Assembly (NCBI RefSeq): GCF_001884045.1 | Contig: NZ_MACF01000069.1 | Location: 1 to 64,000, forward strand | Source: Bacillus mobilis | Lineage (GTDB): Bacteria; Bacillota; Bacilli; Bacillales; Bacillaceae_G | Reading direction: 5' to 3' | Length of the DNA stretch: 64,000 nucleotides | In this document: positions 1-7,438 of the stretch, piece by piece | How the letters are laid out: every line of letters starts with the position of its first letter | Numbering within the stretch: the first letter of the stretch is position 1 | Made by a program: the position numbers and the translations under genes | The notes under the pieces: model-generated | Database searches by the model: none | Seen by the model: only the letters and a program-made list of their open reading frames with translations | Told to the model about the DNA's origin: nothing

Positions 1-2
1 CA

Positions 3-1358
3 CTAAGCTATGCGCGAAGCAACAGCCTTACGTTTTTGCACTTCTAATAGAATCGGCGTTTTTACTTTAAGATTTTCATCCAATTGTACCACTCTTGATT
101 TTTCCAACGTATTCAGTGCACCATTAATATCAGCATGGATACATGTTCCTGCTTTACTTTGGTACAGACCACGCGTCATTCGTTTGCCACTAAAGTAATA
201 ATGGGTCCTATCATCCTTAGACCAAACTGGAACCGGATCTTTATCCAGAAAACTAGCTTTTGAAGTATAGCTTTCTTCTTGTTTTAAAAATCGGATGCCT
301 TCTTTTACACATTTATTCTCAATTGCCACAATCAGTTTATGAAATGGGATTTGAACAAATTGTTGATTATTCTTTTTCCCCATACCAGATTTTTGTTTCC
401 AACCAGCGTTATACCCTACGACAACCGTATCAATGTTAAATGCTTTCATCTTTTTGAACAACAGGCCTACAGTTTGTGAAATGTAACCATTTATTTGTCG
501 TTCTCGTTTATGCCAAAGTACAGCCATTTTGTTCGTTACAACGCGTTTTGAAATTCCATTTTCTATATTTTTTTGCTGTAAATTACGTATCTTTTTGTTG
601 AAGTACTGGTTAATAGATTTTAATTTCTTCCCATCCATTAAAAATGCATCCCCTGTATTCGTTACGCAACTTACTAATCTATCTACACCTAAATCGCAAC
701 TCAAAGCATTACTCGTGGTCGTAGATTGTTTCTTCATTTGAGATACGTGCATTTCATATGTGTAATGCACCTCAAAGAACCGACCTTTTTGCTTCGGTAC
801 AATCTCAATGTAGGAGATTTTTTTATTTCTTAAGTTTTTTGGCATACGTATTTGAATGGAACCGAATTTTTTTCTGAATGCAACACTCATTGGAATCACC
901 CAATACCCGTTCTCATCCACTTTTGGAACTTGATAGATTTCAATAATTCGTTTGTCAGTCGAACGAGAATAATTCGGAAACTTAGGACGACCTGTGAAGG
1001 TTTCAGGTTTTTTCTTCCATTGTTCCAATGCCTTAAAAAAGCTTTTTACTTCTGTAAATAAGGCTCTACGAATAGCCTGCACAGAGTTTGATTGCATGCC
1101 CCAGTAGTTCATATCGGCTTGCATAGCAGTGTCCACTTCTTTTACAGTAGCTATATTGTTATGATTCAAGTAACTTTGTTTAATCGTATACAATCCAACA
1201 TTTCGCAACGCTTTGGAACTATGTGACATACGTTGCAGTAAGCGGAATTCTTTAGCCGTGAGACAAGCTCGTCCGATATTTTGTTTCTGCGTGAATCGTT
1301 GCATAGTTTCTCTTTTCTTTTGTTTACGTAATACTTTCACTGCTTTCTTTCTAGCCAT
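3..1358 (-). CDS. tnpB: TnpB-family RNA-guided nuclease of an IS200/IS605 element
   Basis: This 451-aa protein matches OrfB/TnpB, the RuvC-fold nuclease ancestral to Cas12. Seen: a lysine/arginine-rich N-terminus, the RuvC-I motif SCDLGVD (Asp about 222), the C-terminal RuvC-III motif HADINGALN (Asp about 410) and the family string FVQIPFHKL. The usual RuvC-II glutamate position reads VVVGYN, so it is Gly about 315; the pair QEESYTSK (Glu 361/362) lies 46-47 residues on and may replace it. The zinc-finger cysteines are mostly missing (TSKASF where relatives have TSKCSF). The frame can be extended 10 codons upstream, but the AAGGTGG ribosome site sits just before the ATG chosen here. Activity cannot be judged from sequence. 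Confidence 0.9.
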   Translation of the reverse strand: MARKKAVKVLRKQKKRETMQRFTQKQNIGRACLTAKEFRLLQRMSHSSKALRNVGLYTIKQSYLNHNNIATVKEVDTAMQADMNYWGMQSNSVQAIRRALFTEVKSFFKALEQWKKKPETFTGRPKFPNYSRSTDKRIIEIYQVPKVDENGYWVIPMSVAFRKKFGSIQIRMPKNLRNKKISYIEIVPKQKGRFFEVHYTYEMHVSQMKKQSTTTSNALSCDLGVDRLVSCVTNTGDAFLMDGKKLKSINQYFNKKIRNLQQKNIENGISKRVVTNKMAVLWHKRERQINGYISQTVGLLFKKMKAFNIDTVVVGYNAGWKQKSGMGKKNNQQFVQIPFHKLIVAIENKCVKEGIRFLKQEESYTSKASFLDKDPVPVWSKDDRTHYYFSGKRMTRGLYQSKAGTCIHADINGALNTLEKSRVVQLDENLKVKTPILLEVQKRKAVASRIA

Positions 1359-1476
1359 TGTTTTCACCACCTTTCTTAGAGAGTTCATTAAAATTATTAA
1401 TTACTTTTGACAAATCAATACTTGGAACGAAACGGAACAAAATATGAATGTGGTCTTCAGCGTAATTCCTTTTGGT
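1351..1476 (-). pseudogene. tnpA: Remnant of IS200/IS605 transposase TnpA
   Basis: The minus strand upstream of tnpB reads NYAEDHIHILFRFVPS followed by IDLSKVINNF. HIH is the HuH metal-binding signature of Y1 transposases, and the following words resemble the start of the next TnpA helix. The frame is interrupted by a stop at about 1477, and the catalytic-tyrosine helix is missing because the frame runs into the tnpB start within a dozen codons. Further TnpA-like text may continue upstream in other frames, but I could not align it. The fragment ends in a TAG overlapping the beginning of tnpB, so the deletion probably joined the middle of tnpA to the tnpB ribosome binding site. Confidence 0.7.
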
Positions 1477-1627
1477 TCAAGTAACTGAATGATGATTATT
1501 ATCCAATTTCGTTATCTTAAGATATATTCCCTCCTTATTTCCGACATATCGTAAGACAAAAGAAACAAATATTCTCCCTTGGAAAATTGTTATGGACGAA
1601 ACCAAAGAGTTCAGCCTTATTGACTGA

Positions 1628-1696
1628 CGGCAATTCATCTCCACCTGAATTGTTGGGTTTCACCCATAACACAAATCAGATGGAGTCTTCTTGCCG
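1628..1696. repeat. Imperfect hairpin resembling an IS200/IS605 end
   Basis: Outer arms CGGCAA / TTGCCG (1628-1633, 1691-1696) and inner arms CTCCACCTGA / TCAGATGGAG (1639-1648, 1676-1685, one mismatch) enclose a small third hairpin around GGGTTTCACCC. Words such as GGCAATTCATC and CTTCTTGCC flanking such stems are typical of subterminal structures recognised by TnpA. The assignment as the left end of the tnpB element is inferred. Confidence 0.55.
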
Positions 1697-1718
1697 AAAA
1701 GGATAAAATTATTATGTA

Positions 1719-1754
1719 ACAGTAGAAAGAGGCTTGTCCTCCTCTTTCTACTGT
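1719..1754 (-). terminator. 14-bp perfect hairpin downstream of the 50-aa gene
   Basis: Arms 1719-1732 and 1741-1754 (ACAGTAGAAAGAGG) with an 8-nt loop lie just after the stop of the small gene. There is no clean T-run on the minus strand (TACATAATAATTTT), so it is either a weak terminator or an RNA 3' stabiliser. Confidence 0.5.
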
Positions 1755-1765
1755 AGGGATTTAAA

Positions 1766-1918
1766 TTAAGAACATCTTGGTACACCGAAAGCTAAGAATA
1801 AACCTGCTACTCCCGCTGTAATCGGTACTTTCAAAGTAATTACATCGTCCACTTTCGTTACTAAAAAGTAAGCATTACCTTCTTGTAACACACAATTCAC
1901 TAACAATTGAAATTCCAT
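1766..1918 (-). CDS. Unrecognised 50-aa small protein
   Basis: The frame reads M-E-F-Q-L-L-V-N-C-V, continues through TKVDDVITLKVPITAG and ends in FGVPRCS. A near-perfect ribosome site (AAAGGAGG, 7-8 nt before the ATG) and a strong hairpin right after the stop support it as a real gene. The protein has a polar middle, a short hydrophobic segment (about residues 31-45, GVAGLFLAFG) and cysteines at 9 and 49. It has no classical signal peptide or double-glycine leader. It is not part of the adjacent IS. I do not recognise a function; a small membrane-associated or secreted peptide is possible. Confidence 0.65.
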   Translation of the reverse strand: MEFQLLVNCVLQEGNAYFLVTKVDDVITLKVPITAGVAGLFLAFGVPRCS

Positions 1919-2126
1919 TCAAATCTCCTCCTTTCAATCGATATACTATACTTTATGAAATCTCGTTAAAAACGTAATAGGAAATATATCTATTTTTCTT
2001 TATATATAAAATAAATGTTTATGAGTCTATTAAAAATACTAATTTTCTAAATTTATATAAATCGTGTAATATCCAATAAGTTCCTATATAATCAATAGTG
2101 AAAATCTTACAAATGGAGGTATAAAA

Positions 2127-3128
2127 ATGGCGATTTTGAGTAATATTGGTGCAGCTTTATTTTTTATTGCTTTTATTCTTTTAATTTTATGTATCATTTC
2201 ATTCTTTAAGAAAAATGGAAAAGCAAAACAATACGGTCGTCCTGCTGTTATTCTTTTTATGATTTCAATTCTCTTAACAGGAATGGGCACTACAAAATCT
2301 GAACACCCAGTCATCAATTTTTTTGCTACTTTAAGTTTCATTTTATTTATTTTCTTCCTAGTGCTAGCAATCTTATCTGTAATTAAAAAGACAGGTGTAG
2401 CAAAAAAACAATTTATTATCACTGCTATTTTATTTGTCATTTTTGTTGCATTATTAAGTATTTCAGCGCCTTCTTCTGAAAAGACGACAGCAACTAGTAA
2501 AAAAGTTGCTTCTAACAATGCAGAACAAAAAGAGAACGAGAAGAACAAAGAACTAGAAAAGAAAGAAGCGGACGAAAAGACTCAAAAACAAGAAGACGAG
2601 AAGCGTCTAGCCGAGGAACAAGCTCGTAAGCAAGAGGATGAAAAACGCCAAGCCGAAGAGCAAACTCGCAAACAACAAGAAGAGCAAAAACGTCTAGCTG
2701 ATGAAGAGGCCCGTAAACAACAAGAAGAGCAAAAACGTCTAGCTGATGAAGAGGCCCGTAAACAACAAGAAGAACAAAAACGTCTAGCTGATGAACAAGC
2801 TCGTAAACAACAAGAGGAGCAAAAACGTCTAGCTGATGAACAAGCTCGTAAACAACAAGAAGAGCAAAAACGTCTAGCTGATGAACAAGCTCGTAAACAA
2901 CAACAAGAAGAGCAAAAACGCCAGGCTGATGAACAGGCTCGTAAACAACAAGAGGAACAGAAAAAAGCACAGCAAGCTCAAACACAACCAGCTGCAAGTA
3001 ACAATAGTAATGTAACTTACGCAAACTGTGCCGCAGTTAGAAGTGCCGGGAAAGCACCTTTATATAGAGATCAACCAGGATATAGTCGGAAACTAGATAG
3101 AGATGGCGATGGAGTTGCATGTGAATAA
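2127..3128 (+). CDS. Membrane protein with coiled-coil repeats and C-terminal Excalibur domain
   Basis: This 333-aa protein has three parts. Residues 1-120 contain about four hydrophobic helices, the first starting at ILSNIGAALFF. Residues about 130-285 are a highly charged Lys/Glu/Gln tract made of 14-16 residue repeats. The last 40 residues form an Excalibur domain (NCAAVRSAGKAPLYR, then DRDGDGVACE), a calcium-binding module with the DxDxDG loop and two flanking cysteines. The design suggests a membrane anchor, a rigid stalk and an extracytoplasmic calcium-binding tip. It starts behind GGAGG and ends at a perfect terminator, so it is monocistronic. The domain is known from secreted Bacillus nucleases and surface proteins; the role of this protein is unknown. 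Confidence 0.85.
   Translation: MAILSNIGAALFFIAFILLILCIISFFKKNGKAKQYGRPAVILFMISILLTGMGTTKSEHPVINFFATLSFILFIFFLVLAILSVIKKTGVAKKQFIITAILFVIFVALLSISAPSSEKTTATSKKVASNNAEQKENEKNKELEKKEADEKTQKQEDEKRLAEEQARKQEDEKRQAEEQTRKQQEEQKRLADEEARKQQEEQKRLADEEARKQQEEQKRLADEQARKQQEEQKRLADEQARKQQEEQKRLADEQARKQQQEEQKRQADEQARKQQEEQKKAQQAQTQPAASNNSNVTYANCAAVRSAGKAPLYRDQPGYSRKLDRDGDGVACE
2586..2964 (+). repeat. In-frame tandem repeat coding for a 15-residue unit
   Basis: The unit is KQQEEQKRLADEEAR or close variants. Two 14-residue copies are followed by five 15-residue copies, one 16-residue copy with an extra Gln, and a truncated last copy. Neighbouring 45-bp units are almost identical at DNA level, which suggests recent duplication and easy change in copy number. 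Confidence 0.9.
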
Positions 3129-3130
3129 TA

Positions 3131-3171
3131 ATAGTAAAAAAGAAGCTTCTAGTAAGCTTCTTTTTTACTAT
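3131..3171 (+). terminator. Intrinsic terminator
   Basis: An 18-bp perfect stem (3131-3148 / 3154-3171) with loop CTAGT and a T-run inside the right arm follows the Excalibur gene. Confidence 0.9.
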
Positions 3172-3254
3172 TACGTATAGTTAGTACTCTTCCATTCTTG
3201 TAAGCCATATATCAATTCAAATTGGCATCTTTTTTTTTAAAAATGCTTGTAATA

Positions 3255-3824
3255 TTAATCATTAACGGGATCAATACTCCAATTAATGATTTCAATATTT
3301 TTCACCTCCACTTTTCCTTTGACAAGAACATGTGGAATTAGGTGAAACATCCCGAATCTTCTACCCTTTTCATATTCCTCTCTGTAATATTCTTTTGTGC
3401 AGATATTTAATTGCTTTAATTCTCTATATTCATTAAAGTTGATGAATTCTATTTCACTTTCTTTTAATTCTCTATTTGGTCCACCCCAATTATGCTTTGA
3501 GTACTTGTATATTGCCATACACTGACCATTCAGTGCGCTAATAGGCATTTTATAAAATAGTTTATTTGTATGAATGTTTACTCCTATTTCCAACAATACT
3601 TTATAAATCTCATAAGGGTGCAGTGGTAAAAAATGCACAACATCATTCCATAAACATTCTAGTTTTGGTATTTTACGTGTTAATAAGTTCTCCCTTTGAG
3701 GATGATCTTTATATTTTTGTATATACTCACCGTATAAATTTGGATATACACTTTTCAATTCATTTAATGGGATTAAATATTCTCCTTTTAGTTCTTCTGG
3801 TACCATATGATAAATATATTCCAT
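3255..3824 (-). CDS. Hypothetical 189-aa protein
   Basis: The gene starts behind a strong TAGGAGG ribosome site. I cannot assign a family. The protein is soluble, without signal peptide or membrane segments. Striking words are YIYHMVPEELKGEYL at the start, LECLWNDVVHFLPLHPYEI near residue 60, and GMFHLIPHVLVKGKV near the end. The pattern of a His near the N-terminus, an L-x-G-x-x-L-x-P-L-N segment and a conserved-looking W-N-D-V-x-H core looks enzymatic, but that is an impression. It stands alone between convergent and divergent neighbours, with no operon partner. Confidence 0.75.
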   Translation of the reverse strand: MEYIYHMVPEELKGEYLIPLNELKSVYPNLYGEYIQKYKDHPQRENLLTRKIPKLECLWNDVVHFLPLHPYEIYKVLLEIGVNIHTNKLFYKMPISALNGQCMAIYKYSKHNWGGPNRELKESEIEFINFNEYRELKQLNICTKEYYREEYEKGRRFGMFHLIPHVLVKGKVEVKNIEIINWSIDPVND

Positions 3825-4015
3825 AAAAACCTCCTATAAAAGATATACTTCCTACTCAAAAGCGATCTTAGATTGACAGAAAATAAATTTGTAAACCATC
3901 TATATCATAATAATACTCTTTGAATAATTTCCCAACTCAAAAAACCTTCGCTATCGGTTCTGTAAAGTCCTCTGTTGAATAACAAGCCTATTATTCTCAA
4001 AACTGACACACTAAA

Positions 4016-4058
4016 AGTGATTTCAATCACTACATTGTTTTTCAATTATCACTATTCT
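4016..4058 (+). promoter_or_regulatory. FNR-type promoter of scdA
   Basis: The palindrome AGTGATTTCAATCACT (4016-4031) fits GTGA-N6-TCAC, with A/T in place of the outer T/A of the FNR consensus. A -10-like TATTCT (4053-4058) lies 32 bp away centre to centre, placing the box near -41.5 as at the nirB, moaA and narG promoters. This is inference from spacing and motif. Confidence 0.65.
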
Positions 4059-4098
4059 TAATTTAGATATTACATTAAAACTTTATGGAGGCATTCAT

Positions 4099-4806
4099 AT
4101 GGAACATACATTTACTGAAACTTCAATTGTTGGTGAGATTGTTACACAATTTCCGAAAGCTAGTGATCTTTTTAAATCATATAGAATAGATTTTTGTTGT
4201 GGTGGTAATAAGCCGCTTATTGATGCAATTCATGAAAGAAATTTTTCGGCGGATGAAGTAATTACAGAGTTAAATACACTTTATCATAATGCGAAACGAT
4301 TAAATGAATCTGAAATTGATTGGAAAAATGCTTCTTATCGCGAATTGATTGATTATGTGATTAATAAGCATCATCGTTATTTAAATGAAGAGTTACCGCA
4401 ACTAAGTCCATATGTGATGAAAGTATTACGCGTTCATGGAGCGAATCAGCCTCACTTAGCTCAAATTCATAAGCTATTTCATGAACTTAAAATGGAATTA
4501 GAACAACATTTAATTAAAGAAGAAATGGAAGATTTTCCATTAATTTTAGAATTTGAACAAAATCCAACTGATGAAAACTATGCAAAGTTACTTCAAGTAG
4601 TAGATGAACTAGAAAATGAGCACAATCATGCTGGAAATATTATAAAAGAACTTCGTAAAGTGACAAATGACTTTACTCCTCCAGAAGGCGCTTGCGGCAC
4701 TTATCGACTTGTTTACCAACGTCTTGAAGCTCTAGAGTCTGATTTATTTGAGCATATTCATTTAGAAAATAATATTTTATTTCCGCGTGCGATTACGAAA
4801 GCATAA
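4099..4806 (+). CDS. scdA: Iron-sulfur cluster repair di-iron protein (ScdA/YtfE/RIC family)
   Basis: This 235-aa protein repairs Fe-S centres damaged by nitric oxide or oxidants. Seen: an N-terminal ScdA_N (DUF542) segment with YRIDFCCGGNKPL, then a hemerythrin-like four-helix domain with metal-ligand candidates in KHHRYLNEEL, LEQHLIKEEMEDFP, EHNHAGNI and HIHLENNILFPRA. The length is normal for the family. The start follows ATGGAGG. Placed next to nirBD and behind an FNR-type promoter, it probably protects the many Fe-S enzymes of nitrate respiration from NO formed during nitrite reduction. Confidence 0.93.
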   Translation: MEHTFTETSIVGEIVTQFPKASDLFKSYRIDFCCGGNKPLIDAIHERNFSADEVITELNTLYHNAKRLNESEIDWKNASYRELIDYVINKHHRYLNEELPQLSPYVMKVLRVHGANQPHLAQIHKLFHELKMELEQHLIKEEMEDFPLILEFEQNPTDENYAKLLQVVDELENEHNHAGNIIKELRKVTNDFTPPEGACGTYRLVYQRLEALESDLFEHIHLENNILFPRAITKA

Positions 4807-4809
4807 ATA

Positions 4810-4848
4810 AAAGCAGGATATGAGCATTTCTACTCATGTCCTGCTTTT
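4810..4848 (+). terminator. Intrinsic terminator of scdA
   Basis: A 15-bp stem (AAAGCAGGATATGAG with one G-T pair) is followed by a T-run, directly after the scdA stop. Confidence 0.88.
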
Positions 4849-4905
4849 TCATTACATGAATAACATTCACACTTCTCCCCTTCACATAAACCCGAATTTT
4901 AATAA

Positions 4906-4914
4906 TTTGTGAAT
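4906..4914 (+). promoter_or_regulatory. ResD-like box upstream of nirB
   Basis: TTTGTGAAT matches exactly the half-site described for the ResD response regulator of Bacillus. It lies 11 bp upstream of the FNR palindrome. A 9-bp match can occur by chance. Confidence 0.45.
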
Positions 4915-4925
4915 CATTATAGAAA

Positions 4926-4968
4926 TGTGATAAATATCACATCTCCCCCTTTTTTGATTTTCTATAAT
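4926..4968 (+). promoter_or_regulatory. FNR box and -10 of the nirBD operon
   Basis: TGTGATAAATATCACA (4926-4941) is a perfect 16-bp FNR palindrome. TATAAT (4963-4968) lies 32 bp downstream centre to centre, which is the class II activation geometry. Confidence 0.85.
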
Positions 4969-5017
4969 AGAAATATAATCCTTTGTTCAACATTTCACAT
5001 AAAAAGGGGAAACAAAA

Positions 5018-7423
5018 ATGAAAAAACGTTTAGTTATGATCGGAAATGGTATGGCTGGCATTCGCTGTATGGAAGAAATCTTAAAACATGATAGTGATTC
5101 ATATGAGATTACTATTTTTGGAGATGAACCGCATCCAAACTACAACCGCATTATGCTCTCTCATGTTTTACAAGGCAAAACAAATATGCAAGATATCATT
5201 ATGAATGAATACAGTTGGTATGAAGAGAACGAAATAACTTTGTATACGAATGAAAGAGTTCAAAGTATTAACAGAAAAGAAAAAATTATTATTACAGAAA
5301 AGAATCGTATTGTTACATATGACAAACTCATTATAGCAACAGGTTCTAGTGCTTTTATTTTACCTGTTGAAGGTTCCACTCTTCCTGGTGTAACAGGATT
5401 TCGAACTATTGAAGATACACAATTTATGATCGATACCGCTAAAGAAAAGAAAAAGGCCGTTGTCATTGGTGGTGGGTTACTTGGTTTAGAGGCAGCAAGA
5501 GGTCTTATTGACTTAGGAATGGACGTGCATGTTGTTCATTTAATGCCTAGCTTAATGGAGCAACAACTAGATACGAAAGCAGCTTCTCTATTGCGTGAAG
5601 ATTTAGAAGCACAAGGCATGAAGTTTCTAATGGAAAAGAAAACTGTAAAAATTCTTGGTACAGACCATGTTGAGGGCATTCAATTTGAAGATGGTGAAGT
5701 TGTAGATTGTGATTTAATCGTAATGGCTGTCGGAATACGACCAAATACGCAAATAGCAAAAGATGCTGGTCTAATTGTCAATCGCGGCATTGTAGTCAAT
5801 GACTATATGCTAACAAACGATGAATCCATTTATGCAGTTGGCGAATGTGCGGAACATGATGGTATCGCATATGGACTTGTTGCCCCTCTTTATGAACAAG
5901 GTGCAATATTAGCTAAGCATATAACAAATTTACTAACGAATGGATATACGGGCAGTATCGTCGGTACGCAATTAAAAGTTGCTGGTTGTGATTTATTCTC
6001 TGCTGGCCAAATTTATGAAGATGATCAGACGAAAGCAATATCAATCTTTGATGAATGTAAACGCTCCTATAAAAAAGTTTTAATTCGTGATAATAAAGTC
6101 GTCGGTATCGTTTTATATGGTGACACAGCTGATGGTACACGCCTCTTTAGCATGTTAAAGAAAGTAGAAGATATTCAAGACTATACAGCCGCTTCCCTTC
6201 TTCACAAAGCTGGTGAAGAAAGTGAACTTGACGTTGTTACAATGAGTGCGGATGATACGATTTGTGGATGTAACGGTGTTACGAAAGGTACCATCGTTCA
6301 TGCCATTTTAGAACAAGAGCTAACTACTTTTGAAGAAGTAAAAGGATGCACGAAAGCCGCTGGTTCTTGTGGTAAATGTCGTCCGCTTGTGGAACAAGTT
6401 TTATCTCATACACTCGGAGATGCTTTTGATGCTTCAGCGCAGTCTGCTGGTATGTGCGGATGTACAACTTTATCACGTGATGAAGTCGTAGCAGCCATTC
6501 ACGAGAAAGGTTTAAAATCTCCAAAAGAAGTACGAAATGTTCTTGGTTTTGCACATGAAGACGGCTGTTCAAAATGTCGCCCTGCTTTGAACTATTATTT
6601 ACGTATGGCGATTCCAGAAGAATATGAAGATGATAAATCATCCCGTTACGTTAATGAAAGAATGAATGGTAACATCCAGCACGATGGTACATTCTCTGTT
6701 ATTCCACGTATGTATGGTGGCGTTACAACAGCAGATGATTTAATGAAAATTGCAGAAGTTGCGAAAAAATATGATGTTCCACTTGTGAAAATTACAGGTG
6801 CCAGCCGAATCGGCTTATACGGTGTTAAGAAACAAGATTTACCTAACGTATGGGCTGACTTACATATGACTTCCGGATATGCGTATTCAAAATCGCTTCG
6901 TAATGTAAAATCATGTGTCGGTTCTCGTTTCTGCCGTTTCGGTACGAAAGATTCATTAGGACTTGGTATGTTACTTGAACAATCGTTAGAAATGGTAGAT
7001 ACACCACATAAAATGAAGATGGGTGTAACGGGTTGTCCACGTAACTGTGCGGAAGTATTAACGAAAGATTTTGGCGTTGTATGTGTCGAAAATGGATACC
7101 AACTTTATATTGGCGGAAATGGTGGTACGGAAGTACGCGAAGCTGATTTTGTAATGATCGTCCCTACTGAAGATGATGTCCTTCGCATCGCTACAGCTTA
7201 CATGCAATATTATCGTGAAACTGGTATTTACGGAGAGCGTACTGCCTACTGGACAGAACGTTTAGGATTCGATCACATAAAGGAAATACTTCAGGATGAA
7301 AGCATGGTTACTACGCTAAATGAACGCTTCCAAACAGCTCGTAGCACATATACGGAAGCATGGGGACAAGCACTAGAAACGAAGTCATTAAAAGCGATGT
7401 ATGAAGTAGAAACTGTGAAATAA
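5018..7423 (+). CDS. nirB: NADH-dependent nitrite reductase large subunit
   Basis: This 801-aa cytoplasmic enzyme reduces nitrite to ammonium with NADH. Domains in order: an FAD/NAD-binding oxidoreductase (MIGNGMAGIRCMEE at the start; second dinucleotide motif VVIGGGLLGLEAARG near 150), two BFD-like [2Fe-2S] cysteine modules (CGCNGVTKG with SCGKCRP; CGCTTLSRDE with CSKCRP), and the ferredoxin/siroheme reductase half with C-x5-C (SCVGSRFCRF) and C-x3-C (GCPRNCAE), which bind the [4Fe-4S]-siroheme centre. The length is typical. It starts after AAAAGGGG and leads nirD and siroheme synthesis genes, which supply its prosthetic group. Expression is probably FNR-dependent. Confidence 0.97.
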   Translation: MKKRLVMIGNGMAGIRCMEEILKHDSDSYEITIFGDEPHPNYNRIMLSHVLQGKTNMQDIIMNEYSWYEENEITLYTNERVQSINRKEKIIITEKNRIVTYDKLIIATGSSAFILPVEGSTLPGVTGFRTIEDTQFMIDTAKEKKKAVVIGGGLLGLEAARGLIDLGMDVHVVHLMPSLMEQQLDTKAASLLREDLEAQGMKFLMEKKTVKILGTDHVEGIQFEDGEVVDCDLIVMAVGIRPNTQIAKDAGLIVNRGIVVNDYMLTNDESIYAVGECAEHDGIAYGLVAPLYEQGAILAKHITNLLTNGYTGSIVGTQLKVAGCDLFSAGQIYEDDQTKAISIFDECKRSYKKVLIRDNKVVGIVLYGDTADGTRLFSMLKKVEDIQDYTAASLLHKAGEESELDVVTMSADDTICGCNGVTKGTIVHAILEQELTTFEEVKGCTKAAGSCGKCRPLVEQVLSHTLGDAFDASAQSAGMCGCTTLSRDEVVAAIHEKGLKSPKEVRNVLGFAHEDGCSKCRPALNYYLRMAIPEEYEDDKSSRYVNERMNGNIQHDGTFSVIPRMYGGVTTADDLMKIAEVAKKYDVPLVKITGASRIGLYGVKKQDLPNVWADLHMTSGYAYSKSLRNVKSCVGSRFCRFGTKDSLGLGMLLEQSLEMVDTPHKMKMGVTGCPRNCAEVLTKDFGVVCVENGYQLYIGGNGGTEVREADFVMIVPTEDDVLRIATAYMQYYRETGIYGERTAYWTERLGFDHIKEILQDESMVTTLNERFQTARSTYTEAWGQALETKSLKAMYEVETVK

Positions 7424-7438
7424 GGAGCTGTGATCTAT

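Larger units (their letters stand above)
3..1700 (-). mobile_element. IS200/IS605-type insertion element, tnpA decayed
   Basis: The element combines an intact TnpB gene, the remains of a Y1/HuH TnpA reading frame immediately upstream on the same strand, and an imperfect hairpin of the kind found at IS200/IS605 ends. The left boundary of the window cuts it just after the tnpB stop codon, so the far end and the region that would encode a guide RNA are not visible. Without a working TnpA the copy cannot move unless a related TnpA acts on it. The exact outer boundary near 1.7 kb is inferred from the hairpin, not from a target-site comparison. Confidence 0.75.

Noticed and set aside
2586-2964. 45-bp repeats considered as a CRISPR array
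   Set aside because: The units are contiguous, in frame and coding, with no spacers between them.
2512-3024. 170-aa minus-strand frame through the repeat tract
   Set aside because: It is the antisense shadow of the Lys/Glu/Gln repeat, low-complexity, and has no ribosome site.
4926-4941. nirB palindrome considered as a TnrA box
   Set aside because: TnrA sites have TGTNA-N7-TNACA; here the spacer is six bases, which fits FNR better.
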